NCBI GenBank assembly: GCA_024220505.1
Contig: JAKZZE010000001.1
Span: 620,001 to 684,000, forward strand
Reading direction: 5' to 3'
DNA: 64,000 nt
From: Rhizopus arrhizus
Taxonomy: Eukaryota; Mucoromycota; Mucoromycetes; Mucorales; Rhizopodaceae
Below, piece by piece: positions 22,887 to 35,332 of the stretch; the stretch's first letter is position 1; every line of letters begins with the position of its first letter. Under the pieces are notes generated by a model. That model saw only the letters and a list, made by a program, of their open reading frames with translations. It did not search any database and had not been told where the DNA came from. The position numbers and the translations under genes were made by a program.

Positions 22887-24818
22887 TTTATTTGGTTTAA
22901 AGAAGAAAAGAGGGAAATTAAAAGAAAGAGGATGTTTCAAATTTATATAACCGACAGTAAACAGGGTCCAGATGACTCAATTCAAAGACAGCTCTCTGGG
23001 GCAAAGACTGGTAAACGGTCATTCAATATTATTTCAGGGTCTCCCCATACATCCACACATGTGTCAGTAGAGACATACAGCCTACTTGAGTGTTGTTTGA
23101 ATAAATAAAAGCAAACGATTTCAAGTAGGGAAAGAAAGGAAAGGATGTGTTCAATATAAATTATGTAATTCATTTTGCACCCTGGAAATGATTCTTTTTT
23201 TTAATTGGTGCATTTTTTATTTTATTACATAACACAAAGATATTTCCGAAAAGACCCTGTACATCTCACTCAGTCTTTACTTTTAATAAAAAAAGAGAGA
23301 GAGAGAAATAAAGGAACGTTAGAGTCATATAAATAGAGTGCTAATAGTTGATTTAATTATTTATTGCTTAGATTTGAAACACAAAGAAGTTTGGATTTTA
23401 AATAAGAAAAAAAAAAATCCCTTTCGTAAAAAAGTAAACCCTTTTTCTCGGACGATAGGGTCCTAAGATTAAATCACAGATCAAAGTCATTTTTCATTAG
23501 ATATGTGATACAAGCAACCATTTGTTTTTTTAAAGTTAATACAAATATCCTCTTTTTAACTCACAATGCTTTCATGTTTCTTTCAATTTTTTTTTTAAAA
23601 AAAAAGATGACAACAGATGATTTAAAGCATACTAGGAAAATTCTAAAAAGGATAAACGATTAAAAAAGTCGGAGATGAATTGAATGGAAAAGAAACTTTC
23701 TTCTACAATCTCAAAAGAAACATGAAGCATATATACTTTTGTTTCAAACTATATCTTTAAGCTTGATCTAAAATCATTTTTATTTATACTAGATTCATGA
23801 AACTTTGTAACGCACATTGTTTCCAAAGAAACATTACTTGCATTCCCGTAAAATACCAACATGATTCGGAGATGGAATTAAATGGTGTTAAACGTCCAGC
23901 TAGAAAAACACTCGTTTATTTGTGACGTATAAGGGGAAAGAGCCATGAATTGCAGTAGGGTGAATAACCTTGCTTATTTTTTACACGTGCGAGGGGACAG
24001 GTGTTGACTGATGTGTTTGTATTTCTATTAAAGAAAGATTTTTAAGCAAATAAAATTTTTATTATATTTTTCATCTAAGCTTCCTCTGACGTATTACTAA
24101 AGTCTTGTTTCATTCTTTCAATTCTGTTGCAGTGAAATAATCATGCGTTATATAGATTACTTTAAAACGTTAAAGTACAAACGATGAGAACAATACATCC
24201 TGTTTTAATCAATCACGCTGACCTGTCTACAAGATAGAGTAAGCAACAAAACTCTCGATTTTTACAATTCGATAGCTTGCTACATTGAGGACAAGAGTCA
24301 CAATACAGATCTTGAGGGGGGTACAGATGAAGTGATATCCTCCACTTTGCTTGGACATGATAGTTTTACTTGTCTCAGCTTAACAAAGAGACTGAATGAG
24401 TCATAAAGAATAAGCATGTTTGAATGCAGTGATATAGCCTATAATGATCCTTTGGTACTTTTTCTTTTTCAGCCAGAGATGACTCTTGCATGTCATTGAG
24501 TGTTTATCAAAAAGAAAGGAAAAATGTACGTATTCCCAAGATGAGTATCTACAGATACCCAAGATTTAAGTGCTACTCGATATCGTTGATCAAATATCAA
24601 CGCGGAGCTAAACGTATTCTCCATCTCAATGCAGTCTGAATGAAAAATGATGTAGAGAACAAGACTTTGGATGAAGAGTGTCTTGGGAATTTGTGATGAG
24701 CGATACCACTTTCTTTGAACAGTTTGAAAAACCATTTAGATTAAATAAAAAAAAGAAAAAGCTAATAAAGAGGATGATAGTAATCGTGAATTAAAAGAAA
24801 GATGCAAAGAATGATTTA
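22887..24818. other. Intergenic, 1.9 kb
   Basis: No supported gene was found. Small open frames at 22982-23173 and 24493-24735 (minus) lack motifs and splice partners. The left part must hold the promoter of the deaminase gene, and the right part is the 3' flank of the dioxygenase gene. Confidence 0.4.
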
Positions 24819-26573
24819 TTAAGTCTTATCCTGGTTACGGAATTTGGTTTTCAGAGTCTCTACTTCTCTGTCAAGAAATCTTCTTTGAGCGGTGGCTCTC
24901 TTTGTGATTTCCTGTACACGAATCTGATTGGCCTCTGTTAGTTGTTCTCTAGGTATCTCTGCACCTACTTCTTCCAATAAATCAAGTACGGTGCTTAGCT
25001 GATTAGGTAACCTATATCATCTCATAAGTTTCCAAATAACATAAAGTCAGCCTTCTTACCAGGTAACGATAGGAGAGCCACCTGTGGCCACAGGATGCTC
25101 GGTATGCTTGATGATATATTCCTTTGTAAAGTTCCAGTGACGATGACGGAAGGCACGGATTTGGTCTACGTTGGACAGATAAAGAGCGGCCGAATTGGGA
25201 TCTTGAAGAGCAAAATCCTTGAGGCCGACTTGCTTTGATTTGTCTTGAACATATTCCAAAAACTCACGATGGTTTGTGGGGCGATACGATCTGAAGTCAC
25301 GCAAGACGTTTGTCAAGGGGTTTTCGGGCATACGCTCAGTGATCTGAAGCAGATTGTCACCCAAGGGAACCATCGAATCATTGGCTCCTGATTCTCCACG
25401 GTGGGTGATGGGTTGATCACTGACGCCTTCATAAATCACACCATCAGGAAACATGGGCTGATGAAGAGGTTAAAACAGAATAGATCGCTAGAATGACTTA
25501 CTTGATTCTTGGTTCCCATAATAAACGTTCTGAATTTAATATAATCCTCAGGCATACTACGAGACCACATCATTTCCATTTCTTTATTGATCGATTCATA
25601 CGTTTCGTTTAGTCCAGCCATGCTTTGATCAAATCGAGCTCGATCGCCTGATTCAACAGCGCGAAGGGCATTGACAGCATAACGGACGAGATGAGGGGAA
25701 TAGGAAACCATGGTGACGTGATTAAGTACAAATCCTTTTCTATAAAAATGTTTTAATCGTCTGAAATTCATACATGCACATAGGTTCTTACTCTGATTCG
25801 TTGCCAACAAAAGATCGAATAAGAGCCAGGTTATCATAAGTCAAGCCTCCTAATGGGTTGATTCTTTTATAATTGTACAGGCTATAATTATTTTGATGAG
25901 ATATTTTCTAAAAGGTTTGTTTTCTATAAACTTACGCATAACTCAAAGCACTAGAATTTGAAATGAAGCATTAGAAAAAAAAAAAGAGATAAATAAACAG
26001 AAAACTTACTACTCCATAAAGGGTTGACTGTGGATTTTTTGGGATACTTTTGTTAAAGGAATAGCGATGTTAGCCGGCAAGACCTTTCTGCCTAATCCAT
26101 AATCGTTTCGTGAACGGTAAAGGATGTCACAGGGTTCAAGCAAGTAAGCAGAGGCAGCAAACGTATAATCACGAAAGAGGGCTATTAAAGAAATTGAGTC
26201 AAGTGGTTTGGATGAGGATAGATCTACCTGATAAAAGACGCTGGTCATGAATAGGATCTACATCATAAAGAGGCAATTCGTCACGAACAGCATCACCGAA
26301 TAGACCGCTTGCCAACAGACCAGGGCTGCCATCAGCTAACTGGGTAGGCATACGTTGCAAAAGAGATTCAAGTCGATTGAATTCAGCAGGTAATTCAGCC
26401 AAAGGATCTTGACGAGGAAGGAATCCATTCTGTTCGCCAACCAAGAACATTTGTTGATTCATATCCTTTTGTTGGGATTCAGAAAGGAGCGCAAACGTTC
26501 TCAAAAAAGTACCGGCCTTCAGTGAAACAGTAGGGCGTGTTTGGATAGGCTTAAGTCTCCGCAGAACAAACAT
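24819..26573 (-). CDS. BNA2: Indoleamine 2,3-dioxygenase (heme tryptophan dioxygenase)
   Basis: About six exons cover the whole family. The N-terminal exon contains GFLPRQDPLAELPAEFNRLE and ends at QRLLSG. Next come TFAASAYLLEPCDILYRSRN, a small exon with INPLGGLTYDNL, and an exon containing KGFVLNHVTMVSYSPHLVRY. The largest C-terminal exon has VPLGDNLLQITERMPENPLT and the heme-pocket signature FRHRHWNFTKEYIIKHTEHP followed by VATGGSPIVTW. It ends with a helical tail. The enzyme opens the indole ring of tryptophan to N-formylkynurenine, feeding kynurenine and NAD synthesis. The first 20 residues are Arg-rich and lack acidic residues, so mitochondrial import is possible but unproven. It has no pathway neighbours. 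Confidence 0.93.
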
Positions 26574-28951
26574 TGTAAGAAGAAAGAGAAAGAGAAATCG
26601 GTTGAGTTTCCTGTTCTCATCTTTCCTCTTGCTCCCTTTTTATAGCTTTTCTATCACTGCCTTCTACCCCCCAGTAAAAAAATAATACCGCCTAACGACG
26701 CAATAATACCGCCATCTCTCCATGAATACTCGTGAAAGATTTTCTCATCAAAATTTACATTCAGCATTTGTAACCACTTCCCTTTATAGTCTACCATTCA
26801 AAGCTCTTTTATCGTCATTTGAAAAGCACCAGATGAGTTTCGAGCGGTCCGTTTGACTTGATTCTCACGGGTTTCAACACTTGTGGGAAACACTCGAGAT
26901 CACATTGACCACTTTACTTTTGTTATTCTAACAAACATCATCATGGATTCATGTGAATTGTATGCTTCAACAGAAATCAATTAGGTCGTCGTGGGAAAAT
27001 TAGAATATTGCATAAACAGCTTTTAAGAGTATAAGTCACATTTCAATCAGACGGTAACCAATAAGCTCAAGTATCGTAAATTTCATGTACATAAACATCC
27101 TTATGATATCAACAGTCTTTTACTTATTCATTTTATCATTTTAAGAGAGAGAGAGAAAAGGGGGAATGGTGATACAAGATACGCTATCTTGCGCCATCGA
27201 AAAAAAAGGTGGATATTCAATCATTTCGTATCTCACGAGATTGAATAAGACATTCACTTCACTCTAACAAGTTTTGTATACTTGCTGTTTTTAAGCCCAT
27301 GAGAAAATAATAATAAAAAGAGCCTTCTTTTTCATTTAGAAAGAATAAAAACAACCAGTAAATACGTTTTGAATCAATTCATTCATCTCATGAAACCTTA
27401 TCTTAAACACTCATTCTTTAAAGAGATAATTCAAAGAGATAAGAATTTGTAGGATTACAAATTAGATAGTACTTGTAAGAAGAGGTTTAAATGAATATAC
27501 GCTTCAAAAGATACCGCATAAAAGTATTACATTAGCTCACTCATCTCACAGAATAAAAACCAAGCGTCTGTTTGTATTAAAAAAAAAATAGAGAAGAGGA
27601 TACTCTGTTATATAACAGTTGCACTTGTTAATATGAAAAAATGTGTGGTTTGCCAAACATAACTGAAGCTACTATATTTTTAATATACGCAAACAAAAAC
27701 TGATAAACAACCCAGTATATTTCTTGCTTGTGTTTACTTTAAAAAGCGTTTACATAATTAACATTTTTGGACATTTTTTTATTTTTTTTTAGAAATAAAT
27801 GGACAAGTTTTATATCTCAGTTGGCAAGCTTGACAAACAGTAGCTATGAGAGGTAACGACTGATCGTGGTTCACATCAAAAGTATTTGCGTCAGAGGAAC
27901 TTCCCAGTACAACGTATTTAGTAAGATTTCATTTGTATCACATTCACTATAAAATAACATCCTAGTGCCACTGCTGCCAAAGGACGTCAATCAAAGGATG
28001 AAAATAAATAGCTTCTTTTTCATCAAATTTAAAGGTTCTTTATTAAAACGTTATGTGTTGTTTATATGCTTTTCGAAGGAAATAATTGAAGACTAGAGTC
28101 TCTATTAACGAGCAAGTGGTGAGTAGAAACGAATTAGGAGAAAAAGTAGATCTGACTTGAGATGCTTGTGGCGAGATAAAATGTTTGCTTTTAGAAAATA
28201 AGATTCTTTCTGAGATGAGCCGATTTTTATTTTTTTGGGCAATATGAATTATTAAAAGAAGCACAAGCCAAGACTGTGCTTTAATTCCTTTAGAAAATAG
28301 GCTTCAAGAAATAGGCTTTTCTGAGATAAATGGGATTCTGAGTGGCACAAGATACTTTTTGCTATGTTAAGGACCTTTTGGCAACAGAATGAAGAGTTCT
28401 CCTTGTAAGATACAAGTGCACATAGGATGAAATGAACCTCGCTCAAGAAAAAATAAATGTTTTTGTATAGTAAAAATTAGAGAGTGCTCGAAGAAAGAGT
28501 AAACTCTTTTCTATTCTTTTTCAAATCTACATGTGTGCAAGCCGAGATCAAGCCATTGTATGGTTTATTGCACGCTGAGGGGGGAATGTTGAAACACTCA
28601 AAGGAAAATTGAAGATGGATGAAGATTTAGAAATAGGTTTTGAAAGTGATATTAAATAACCTATTTTAGTTTTTCTTGACAAAAGGTTGCTCAACCTCTG
28701 AGACATAAAATTTGCATTTTTTTTTTTGTATAAAAAAGAGTAAGAGTTACTTGCACTAATTTCACACTTGACTAATATCTGACCCATAATTCCTTTCTGT
28801 ACTTTTGAGTATTCACTAATAAAAAAAATACAATAAAATAGCCGGATAACTTTCCAGCTGATGTAGATTGCTTTACTTAATTGATTTTAGAGATATATGC
28901 ATCGCTTCACTGGGTTTCTTTATTGTTATCATTAAAGGATATAATCGTATA
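26574..28951. other. Intergenic, 2.4 kb
   Basis: No supported gene was found. Three minus-strand open frames between 28043 and 28787 have no motifs and no convincing splice links. The left part carries the promoter of the dioxygenase gene. A TAGCCGGATA motif near 28838 also occurs near 10886; the significance is unknown. Confidence 0.35.
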
Positions 28952-30484
28952 TTAATAACTCGATTTTACTTTTTGTTCTCGATCAAAGACCCACTGAAGC
29001 TCTATAACTTCTCTCCACAGTTTGGTCTCTTTACCAAACGTCAAACATACAGCATCCTTGGCCCACTCGATCCAAGCACGCGCTCCATTTTCATAAACTC
29101 TTTCCAGCTTTCTATTTATGCCAATCAATTCCATCTCAACAAGAGCATTCCAGCAGGATCTTGCGAGAATCAAGCTGTGGTAAGAAGCCTTTGGATGATG
29201 AGGTGGATAGATTAAACAGTATGCAATAAACAAGTACAGTGAGCACCTTGATGCCTCTACCCAGTTCCCTGTTTTCATTCTGTCTATTAGCACCTTTTCT
29301 GCTGCGTAAATACTCGAACTTGTGAATGCAGGAACATCAGGAACGTTGGAGATTGCTTCAATAGCGATAGGCAATCTAGAGAGTAATTGACCTTTGTCTT
29401 GGCTTACATGTGTTTTATTGATGTGGTGGTATCGTTTTCTACTACTCATCGTGGTAGAGCATATCTCGGGGATGATGATTCTAGATGCAATGCGGGTAAA
29501 GTGATGAGGATTCATGACCTCGATTGGCGTCCAATTCTCGATTTGGTCTGCATGCTTAAACATCTTCAACACGGACCATTCTTTTATACACTGACTGATG
29601 AGTTTTTTACCCTTGTCCTCATCCGGTACAGTTCTGTGTCCCTTTTCTAATAAAATGTCCAATCCACTCAACTCTCCACAACATCGTATACAGTTGCATT
29701 CATAATCTTTACCAAACCTCATCTTTAACTGATCCCACCGCTGCCTCTTTGTGCTGATCAGATCTGTATAAGCTATTGTGATTGGATCCCCAGAATGAAT
29801 GGTTTCAATCGCAATCAAGTATTGTTTTCCCTCTTTGTAAACAACAGCTGAATTAGGGCGACAAGAATGTTGGACGTACATTGCAGTGATAGGATAGACA
29901 CCGACAGCGACCTGATCCATATGATGCTCTAAATCAGAGATTGGAAAGGAACATACTTGAAGACGACGCCAAAGTGATCTCAATTGCTCAAGAGAGAATT
30001 GACAATCAAAAGGGCTCAAGAAGGCCGTTACATCTTCTATCCAGTCTGATCCTGTGTCGCACAAATCCCCTGTGTCTAATTCCTGCAATACTTTGATAGC
30101 AATATTGGGCGGAGAATGAGATTGTTGCTTATTCAGACTGTGTAATATTAAGGCAGCTCTCTGCAGTAACCATGGATCTGCATCCACATGAATATAGATA
30201 TCTCTCTCTTGAGGCTCACAAAGTATCCTGTGAAATTGCAGCCAGGCATTTCGAAAACATGCGTTGCTGCAAAAATAAGCTGATCGACATCTTGAGCAGC
30301 ATTGAAGTTGAGCTTTGCAGAGACAATAGTTGCATCTTTGGTGACGCTTAGATGGTAGTGGAACAGAGACTAAAGGTGGTTCGATAAACAAGACCGTTCC
30401 TGGCTGCAACTGTTTTGAAGCAATAAATCGCTTATTTTCAATTCTAATGACCTTTTCTTCTTTTGGGACAATCTCTTCAAACAT
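28952..30484 (-). CDS. SET and MYND domain protein (SMYD-like)
   Basis: A single uninterrupted frame gives about 510 residues, unusual among the intron-rich neighbours. The start at MFEEIVPKEE (30484) was chosen over an upstream ATG because the extra residues would be lysine/phenylalanine runs encoded by the A+T-rich leader. An N-terminal SET half (RFIASKQLQPGTVLFIEPPL) is interrupted by a MYND zinc finger (CNYC, CCSRC, YFCSNAC, HRILC). The SET core resumes with YVQHSCRPNSAVVY (the NHS-PN cofactor motif) and GDPITIAYTDL, then post-SET cysteines CNCIRCCG. The C-terminal helices resemble a TPR-like region. It is a predicted lysine methyltransferase, with a substrate (histone or other protein) that cannot be told from sequence. 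Confidence 0.9.
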   Translation of the reverse strand: MFEEIVPKEEKVIRIENKRFIASKQLQPGTVLFIEPPLVSVPLPSKRHQRCNYCLCKAQLQCCSRCRSAYFCSNACFRNAWLQFHRILCEPQERDIYIHVDADPWLLQRAALILHSLNKQQSHSPPNIAIKVLQELDTGDLCDTGSDWIEDVTAFLSPFDCQFSLEQLRSLWRRLQVCSFPISDLEHHMDQVAVGVYPITAMYVQHSCRPNSAVVYKEGKQYLIAIETIHSGDPITIAYTDLISTKRQRWDQLKMRFGKDYECNCIRCCGELSGLDILLEKGHRTVPDEDKGKKLISQCIKEWSVLKMFKHADQIENWTPIEVMNPHHFTRIASRIIIPEICSTTMSSRKRYHHINKTHVSQDKGQLLSRLPIAIEAISNVPDVPAFTSSSIYAAEKVLIDRMKTGNWVEASRCSLYLFIAYCLIYPPHHPKASYHSLILARSCWNALVEMELIGINRKLERVYENGARAWIEWAKDAVCLTFGKETKLWREVIELQWVFDREQKVKSSY

Positions 30485-32450
30485 TTTCACTCTTTTCCCC
30501 CCTTTTTTTTTATTTTTAAAAAGAAAAATGAAAAAAAAAGAGAAAATATACTTTTTTTTTTTGAGGTTTAGGCTTTTGCGTGTCGCAAATTGAAAATTAA
30601 ACATATTATTTGTTGTTTGTTAAAAGAAATCTATTGTGACGACCCCAAAATATCCTAAAAATAATTATTTACAAGATTGATTCCACCCAATTGTTTGCTA
30701 TGCTCTTTAATAGAATGAGATGACAACACAAATACCAAGCGAATCACTCGACATTACTATATTAGCAGAGGGACCTACAAAGTAACATAAGAGTATACGC
30801 CTGTGTAATAAGATACGAAGCTAATTTCTTAAAACAAAGAGAGAATCAGTGCTTATAACTCTTAAACAAGTCCTTCTTGATTCATTTTCCCCAACTAAAA
30901 TAATCATAATCCCCAAACATTGATAAATCAACTGATGGATTAAATAGAGCTTTCTGAAGAGTTTTTGAATACTTTGTTGTACAATAACTGGAATAATAGT
31001 TTACCAGGAAATAATTTTGATTTCTGAGTGAATGGTATAGATAACATGTACTGATCAATAAGACTTTTAGATTCAAAGAAGCAAATATCCCAATTTAGAA
31101 AAATAGAAGAGTGAAATAAACATTTAGTCATTATCAAAAGTTTGATATTTTACTCTCACACTTTTGCAATCAAACACATTGATTTCCATATTTGTAAAAT
31201 GTCGTATTACATAAGTGAGAATGAAACTGAATATAGTAATTTCCAACCGAGGATACATCTGTCCTTTGAGTTCACAGACTCTTTTGCTCAAATTCGGCTT
31301 GAAATGATATTGGATTGACCTTTTAAATCCCAAGAAAACTTTTTCTTGAATAGACACACATCATTCTCAATAAAAAAACACTTTTATTGAAAACTTTAGA
31401 TGCACCCTTTTATTCCTTTTCGCTACTGAAGCTTCTTTAATCTGTACCGACTTGTCCGATCTTTATTCTATTTAAGGAGAAAAAAAAGTACGCTGTATGC
31501 TAAAGTCCAGCTCTGACAGTCTATTTCCGTGAAATCACATCCAAGGATTAAAAGCACAAGGAAAAAGTAAAATGCTTTTTGAATTCAAGTTTTGTTTAGG
31601 CGCTTTACAACCTTGATTGTATTGGTATTTACAAAAGTGATCACTTCAGCAAAATGATTTTATATTGCTTTATCAGTCATTATGGTACACAGTTCATCTC
31701 AGAAGTAAATTCAAATTCTTTATATTGCTAATAAAAGTAATGCTCTAAGCATACAAATACAGCCTATTATTTTTGCAGCGCTAATTGACCTAATCTCCCT
31801 TCATTTAAAGCAAATCAGCGACACATCAAATGTGTCGTAATGAAAAAGAAGTTTGTTAAAATCAAGCTCTGAAAAGTATCTTGAAAGTGAATTGATGCCT
31901 GATGATAACAAGAGAAGATTATGACTGAAAGGTAAAAAGATAATATGATTTGCCTTAATTTAGAGGGTTGATTGGCTTGAAAGTTAGAAAAAAAAAAAAC
32001 GAGTTTCCTGTTGCGATATGAACCGGCATGTCTTTAACAAAAGTTAGATATAAATGAGAAAGGCTTGAGCACATTTCACTCTTATTTCATCACTTGTCTC
32101 AATTGAATGTTTGCAGTGATAGAATAATAAAATCATGTTTATTCCTTAATTATAGCTTGTTTTTGTGGGCAGTGAGCGGGTTTTTGGTTTAATCATATCA
32201 TACAATTTGTTATAGAATGCGCTGTCAAAGGACATAATCAAGGATGGACTGTAAATGTTGTTATCGAGTGCAAATTTATAAAATCAAGCAATAGGGAAAA
32301 GGAAGGGGTAAAGTAGATAAGCAACACACTGTACGACATTAGGCTTTTATGGTTTGAGATTCAATTTTGTCATACAAGATATGTGTATTAATTGAGTCCA
32401 ATCAGCCGAATGTTCGGTCAATGTGTGAAGGACAGCTTTTATTATTATTA
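30485..32450. other. Intergenic, 2.0 kb
   Basis: No supported gene was found. Small overlapping frames between 30882 and 31357 are A+T-rich, without motifs. The region must contain the promoter of the SET/MYND gene and the 3' flank of the racemase gene. Confidence 0.4.
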
Positions 32451-33545
32451 TTAATCTTTATACTTTTGAAATAAATCAACCACTTTACTAATATCAACAT
32501 TTCCACCACAGAGAATAATACCAATACGCTTAAGATTGTGTTCCTTGATCTTTTCTTGAAACTCTTGATTATAAAGGGTAACAGCAACACCTACACCAGC
32601 ACTTGGCTCAATACATTGCTTGAGACGCTCCCAAACGAATTGTGTTGCTTGAATAATTTCTTTTTCTGTAACAGTAAACACATCATCAACGTATTTTTGA
32701 ATAGAAGCATAAGCAATATCGCCCAGGTCGGTCAGTAAGCCATCAGCCACGGATGTTGTTGTCACAGGATTGCTTGATCTCTGCTGAGTTTTGAAAGACT
32801 GATAACAATCATCCACAGCAGCTGGTTCCGCAGCAAACACCTTGATGTTTGGGTTCAATGATTTGGCAGCAACAGCACAACCTGTCAGCATGCCACCACC
32901 ACCCACTGGTATAACGATAGCATCCAGATCTTCCACTTGAGAAAGTAACTCGAGTGCGATCGTTCCTTGACCTGCAATCACTTTGGGATTGTTGAAAGGA
33001 TGAACAAATGTGCCACCGGTTTCTTTTAATAGTTCATCGGCCTACACTGCATATTTAATCAAGTAAACTTTTGTTTGTAATGCGATCTTACAATTCTCAC
33101 GCGTTCACTCATCAGTGACTCACATTCTATGAGTTTTGCACCATAGCCAATCACAGCCTTTTTTTTAATATCCGCTACACTCTTTGGCATAACTGCATAA
33201 CATGGAATTCCACGCTTCTTGGCAGCCAAAGCAACGGCTTGAGCATGATTACCTGAAGAATGACAGACAACACCTTTAGGAGCATCTTGTTCACTAATTG
33301 ATTGAACAGCGTTGCTAGCACCTCTGTATTTAAATGCTAAAAACAGAGTCATTTTTCGTCTGTAATAACCTGTCTCTAAGAAACTTACATCCTGTCTTTT
33401 GTAGTAATTCACATTTAAAAAATAGTTCAACAGATCTATTCTTTGAAGCAAATTCGTTTATTGAGTCACTTGTCATGACAGGCGTACGATGAACTTGTAT
33501 GCGTTCAGCAGCTTGAAGTACATCATTTAGAGTAATTTCAACCAT
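32451..33545 (-). CDS. SRY1: Serine racemase / threonine dehydratase-like PLP enzyme
   Basis: Three or four exons encode a compact fold-type II PLP enzyme of about 320 residues. The N-terminus MVEITLNDVLQAAERI and HRTPVMTS fit the family. AFKYRGASNAV holds the PLP lysine. SSGNHAQAVALAAKKRGI follows. VIPVGGGGMLTG is the phosphate-binding glycine loop, and SVADGLLTDLGD and GIILCGGNVD close the domain. There is no C-terminal ACT regulatory domain, so it resembles SRY1/serine racemase more than biosynthetic threonine deaminase. It would dehydrate D- or L-hydroxy amino acids, or interconvert serine enantiomers, in the cytosol. Only 81 bp separate its start from the stop of the upstream GPI18 gene. 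Confidence 0.92.
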
Positions 33546-33626
33546 AAATAAATAAATAAAGAACAAGAATAAAAAGAAAAAGGAAAGAAAAATACTTTTA
33601 TAAGACAGATAATGGATCTTTGTGTG

Positions 33627-35028
33627 TTACGCCGGAGGAAGAAAGTTGGCGAAAAGAATGATGCCCACAAGCCCATAAAGTACAAAATAACCAAGAATCA
33701 CATTGGCTATCCCCACATTTTCTTTTTGATGAAATCCTTTGATCCAAAGATGTGCCACAAACCAATAAAAGGGTGGTAAGGAAGTAAAGAACCTGATGAT
33801 GACTTGTACATGCATACTTGTCAGAGCATAAAACAAGAGGAACAACCAAAGGTACATGTACACCAACAGCTTAGAGCTGTAAAATGTATCATTCTTCTTA
33901 TCATGCGGACTGTAAATAGAAAAAAATCGTTTTTGATCAAAGCCGATATAAGAAGAAAGACCACCGAGACTGATAAGGACGATAGGTGCAGCTAATATAA
34001 AATTCGGTATTTGTTTGATTTCATAATAGGCCATGAAACCCACATCCCAGTATTCCTTTTGAATAAAAGAATAGAGAAGAGGTAGCTTGCTGTTACACCA
34101 AGGTCTGTCTAGAATACAGAATTGTCTGTAGCCGTAAAACTGAAATAAAACAAATCCAGAGAATGTGATGGCTGTGTAAAAGAGTGATTGTACAAGCCCG
34201 GTATAAAAGTTCTAATGAATATTAAAATAAATATATTTTTTGTAAAGAAACAATAATACCTTACAATGCGTCTCAAAGAACGAACCCAGACCAAATCATA
34301 AAAGAAGAATCCTGCAAATACAATGGCGTTTGATCGAATGCTGGACGTGATCCCCCATACAAGTGCAGCCTTCATATATTGCTTTTTGGCAATGTATCTC
34401 ATACCAGTGAAGCTAAGAAGAGCAAAAATTGACTCGGTATAGAATGATGACATAAACAGAGATGGTGGTGATAAGCAAAACGCAATAGATGATGTAAATG
34501 CTAGTTTTCTATTTTCAGGAAGTATTGCAATGGTCAATCTAGGAATTTGCAAAATCAATACATCTCAAAGCTTTGTTAATACTTCTTTTTTGTCTTCCTC
34601 TTTACTTGTACAATGCACCTGCTGCTAAAACAAAAGATACATTGGCTATGACTATTCCAGAAAGTAATAATGTACACTGAGCCCCTAATAGGTACTTTAG
34701 AGGAAAGAACACTATGAAAAGTATTGCATAAATAATTTTTTTATATTAAAATCAATATTTGCTTTTTACAAGTATCTGTCAATAGACTAGCCAACATGGG
34801 CATCATTGGGAAAAATGCTGTTTCTTGTTCATATACATAACCGTGTTCTGCAATGTGTAAGAAATAAAGTGCATCCCATCTTAGAAACGGAAGAAGCAAA
34901 TTCTTGTTTGATCCAATCTGAATCTCGGCTGAAGAATCGTAACTTCCAATAAAATAGTAAGCAGTTAAAGCTAGAGATATTGTTATCGCACGCGTTAGTA
35001 TCGCGAACGAATATATTTGCTTCAACAT
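33627..35028 (-). CDS. GPI18: GPI mannosyltransferase 2 (PIG-V/GPI18)
   Basis: Four to five exons give a multi-pass ER membrane protein of about 420 residues. The signature N-terminal motifs are present: FLRWDALYFLHIAEHGY, EQETAFFPMMPML, then FMSSFYTESIFALLSFTGMR with the conserved YTE. Later come RPWCNSKLPLLYSFIQ and EYWDVGFMAYYEIKQIPNFI. The protein ends in a hydrophobic helix and LPPA. It adds the second mannose to the GPI anchor precursor on the lumenal face of the ER. The second exon (GAQCTLLLSGIVIAN) is short and was found only from the frame and splice signals. The gene ends 81 bp before the racemase start on the same strand. Confidence 0.92.
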
Positions 35029-35332
35029 AAAGCAATTAAAAAGTGAAAAAAAAAAAGAGAGAAAAGTTTATTTGATGAAATTTTTAGGATCCAGTCTTTT
35101 TTAAATCCCAGCAGATACTGCACAACAGAACATGTTGTCTTTGCACCTTAAACTGTAAATGACATGATAATATTGTATGAAATCAAATAATAAGGTAACC
35201 TAACATAGAAAAAAAGATGAAGAGAGAAAGAGAGATGGACTAAATAGCTAGCTTGTATACATTTTGATTGTGAAAGGATTCTTTTTAATTATATATCAAG
35301 ATGTAAGATAATAGTGTCTATATATAAATGAA
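35029..35332. other. Short intergenic region, GPCR 3' flank / GPI18 promoter
   Basis: About 300 bp of A+T-rich sequence lie between the end of the receptor gene and the start of GPI18, both on the minus strand. No gene is seen. Confidence 0.5.

Noticed and set aside
21803..26573. Catabolic gene cluster of the deaminase and the dioxygenase
   Set aside because: They belong to unrelated pathways and are 1.9 kb apart with separate promoters.
29387..29650. Plus-strand frame inside the SET/MYND gene
   Set aside because: Antisense to a long conserved coding exon, without its own motifs.
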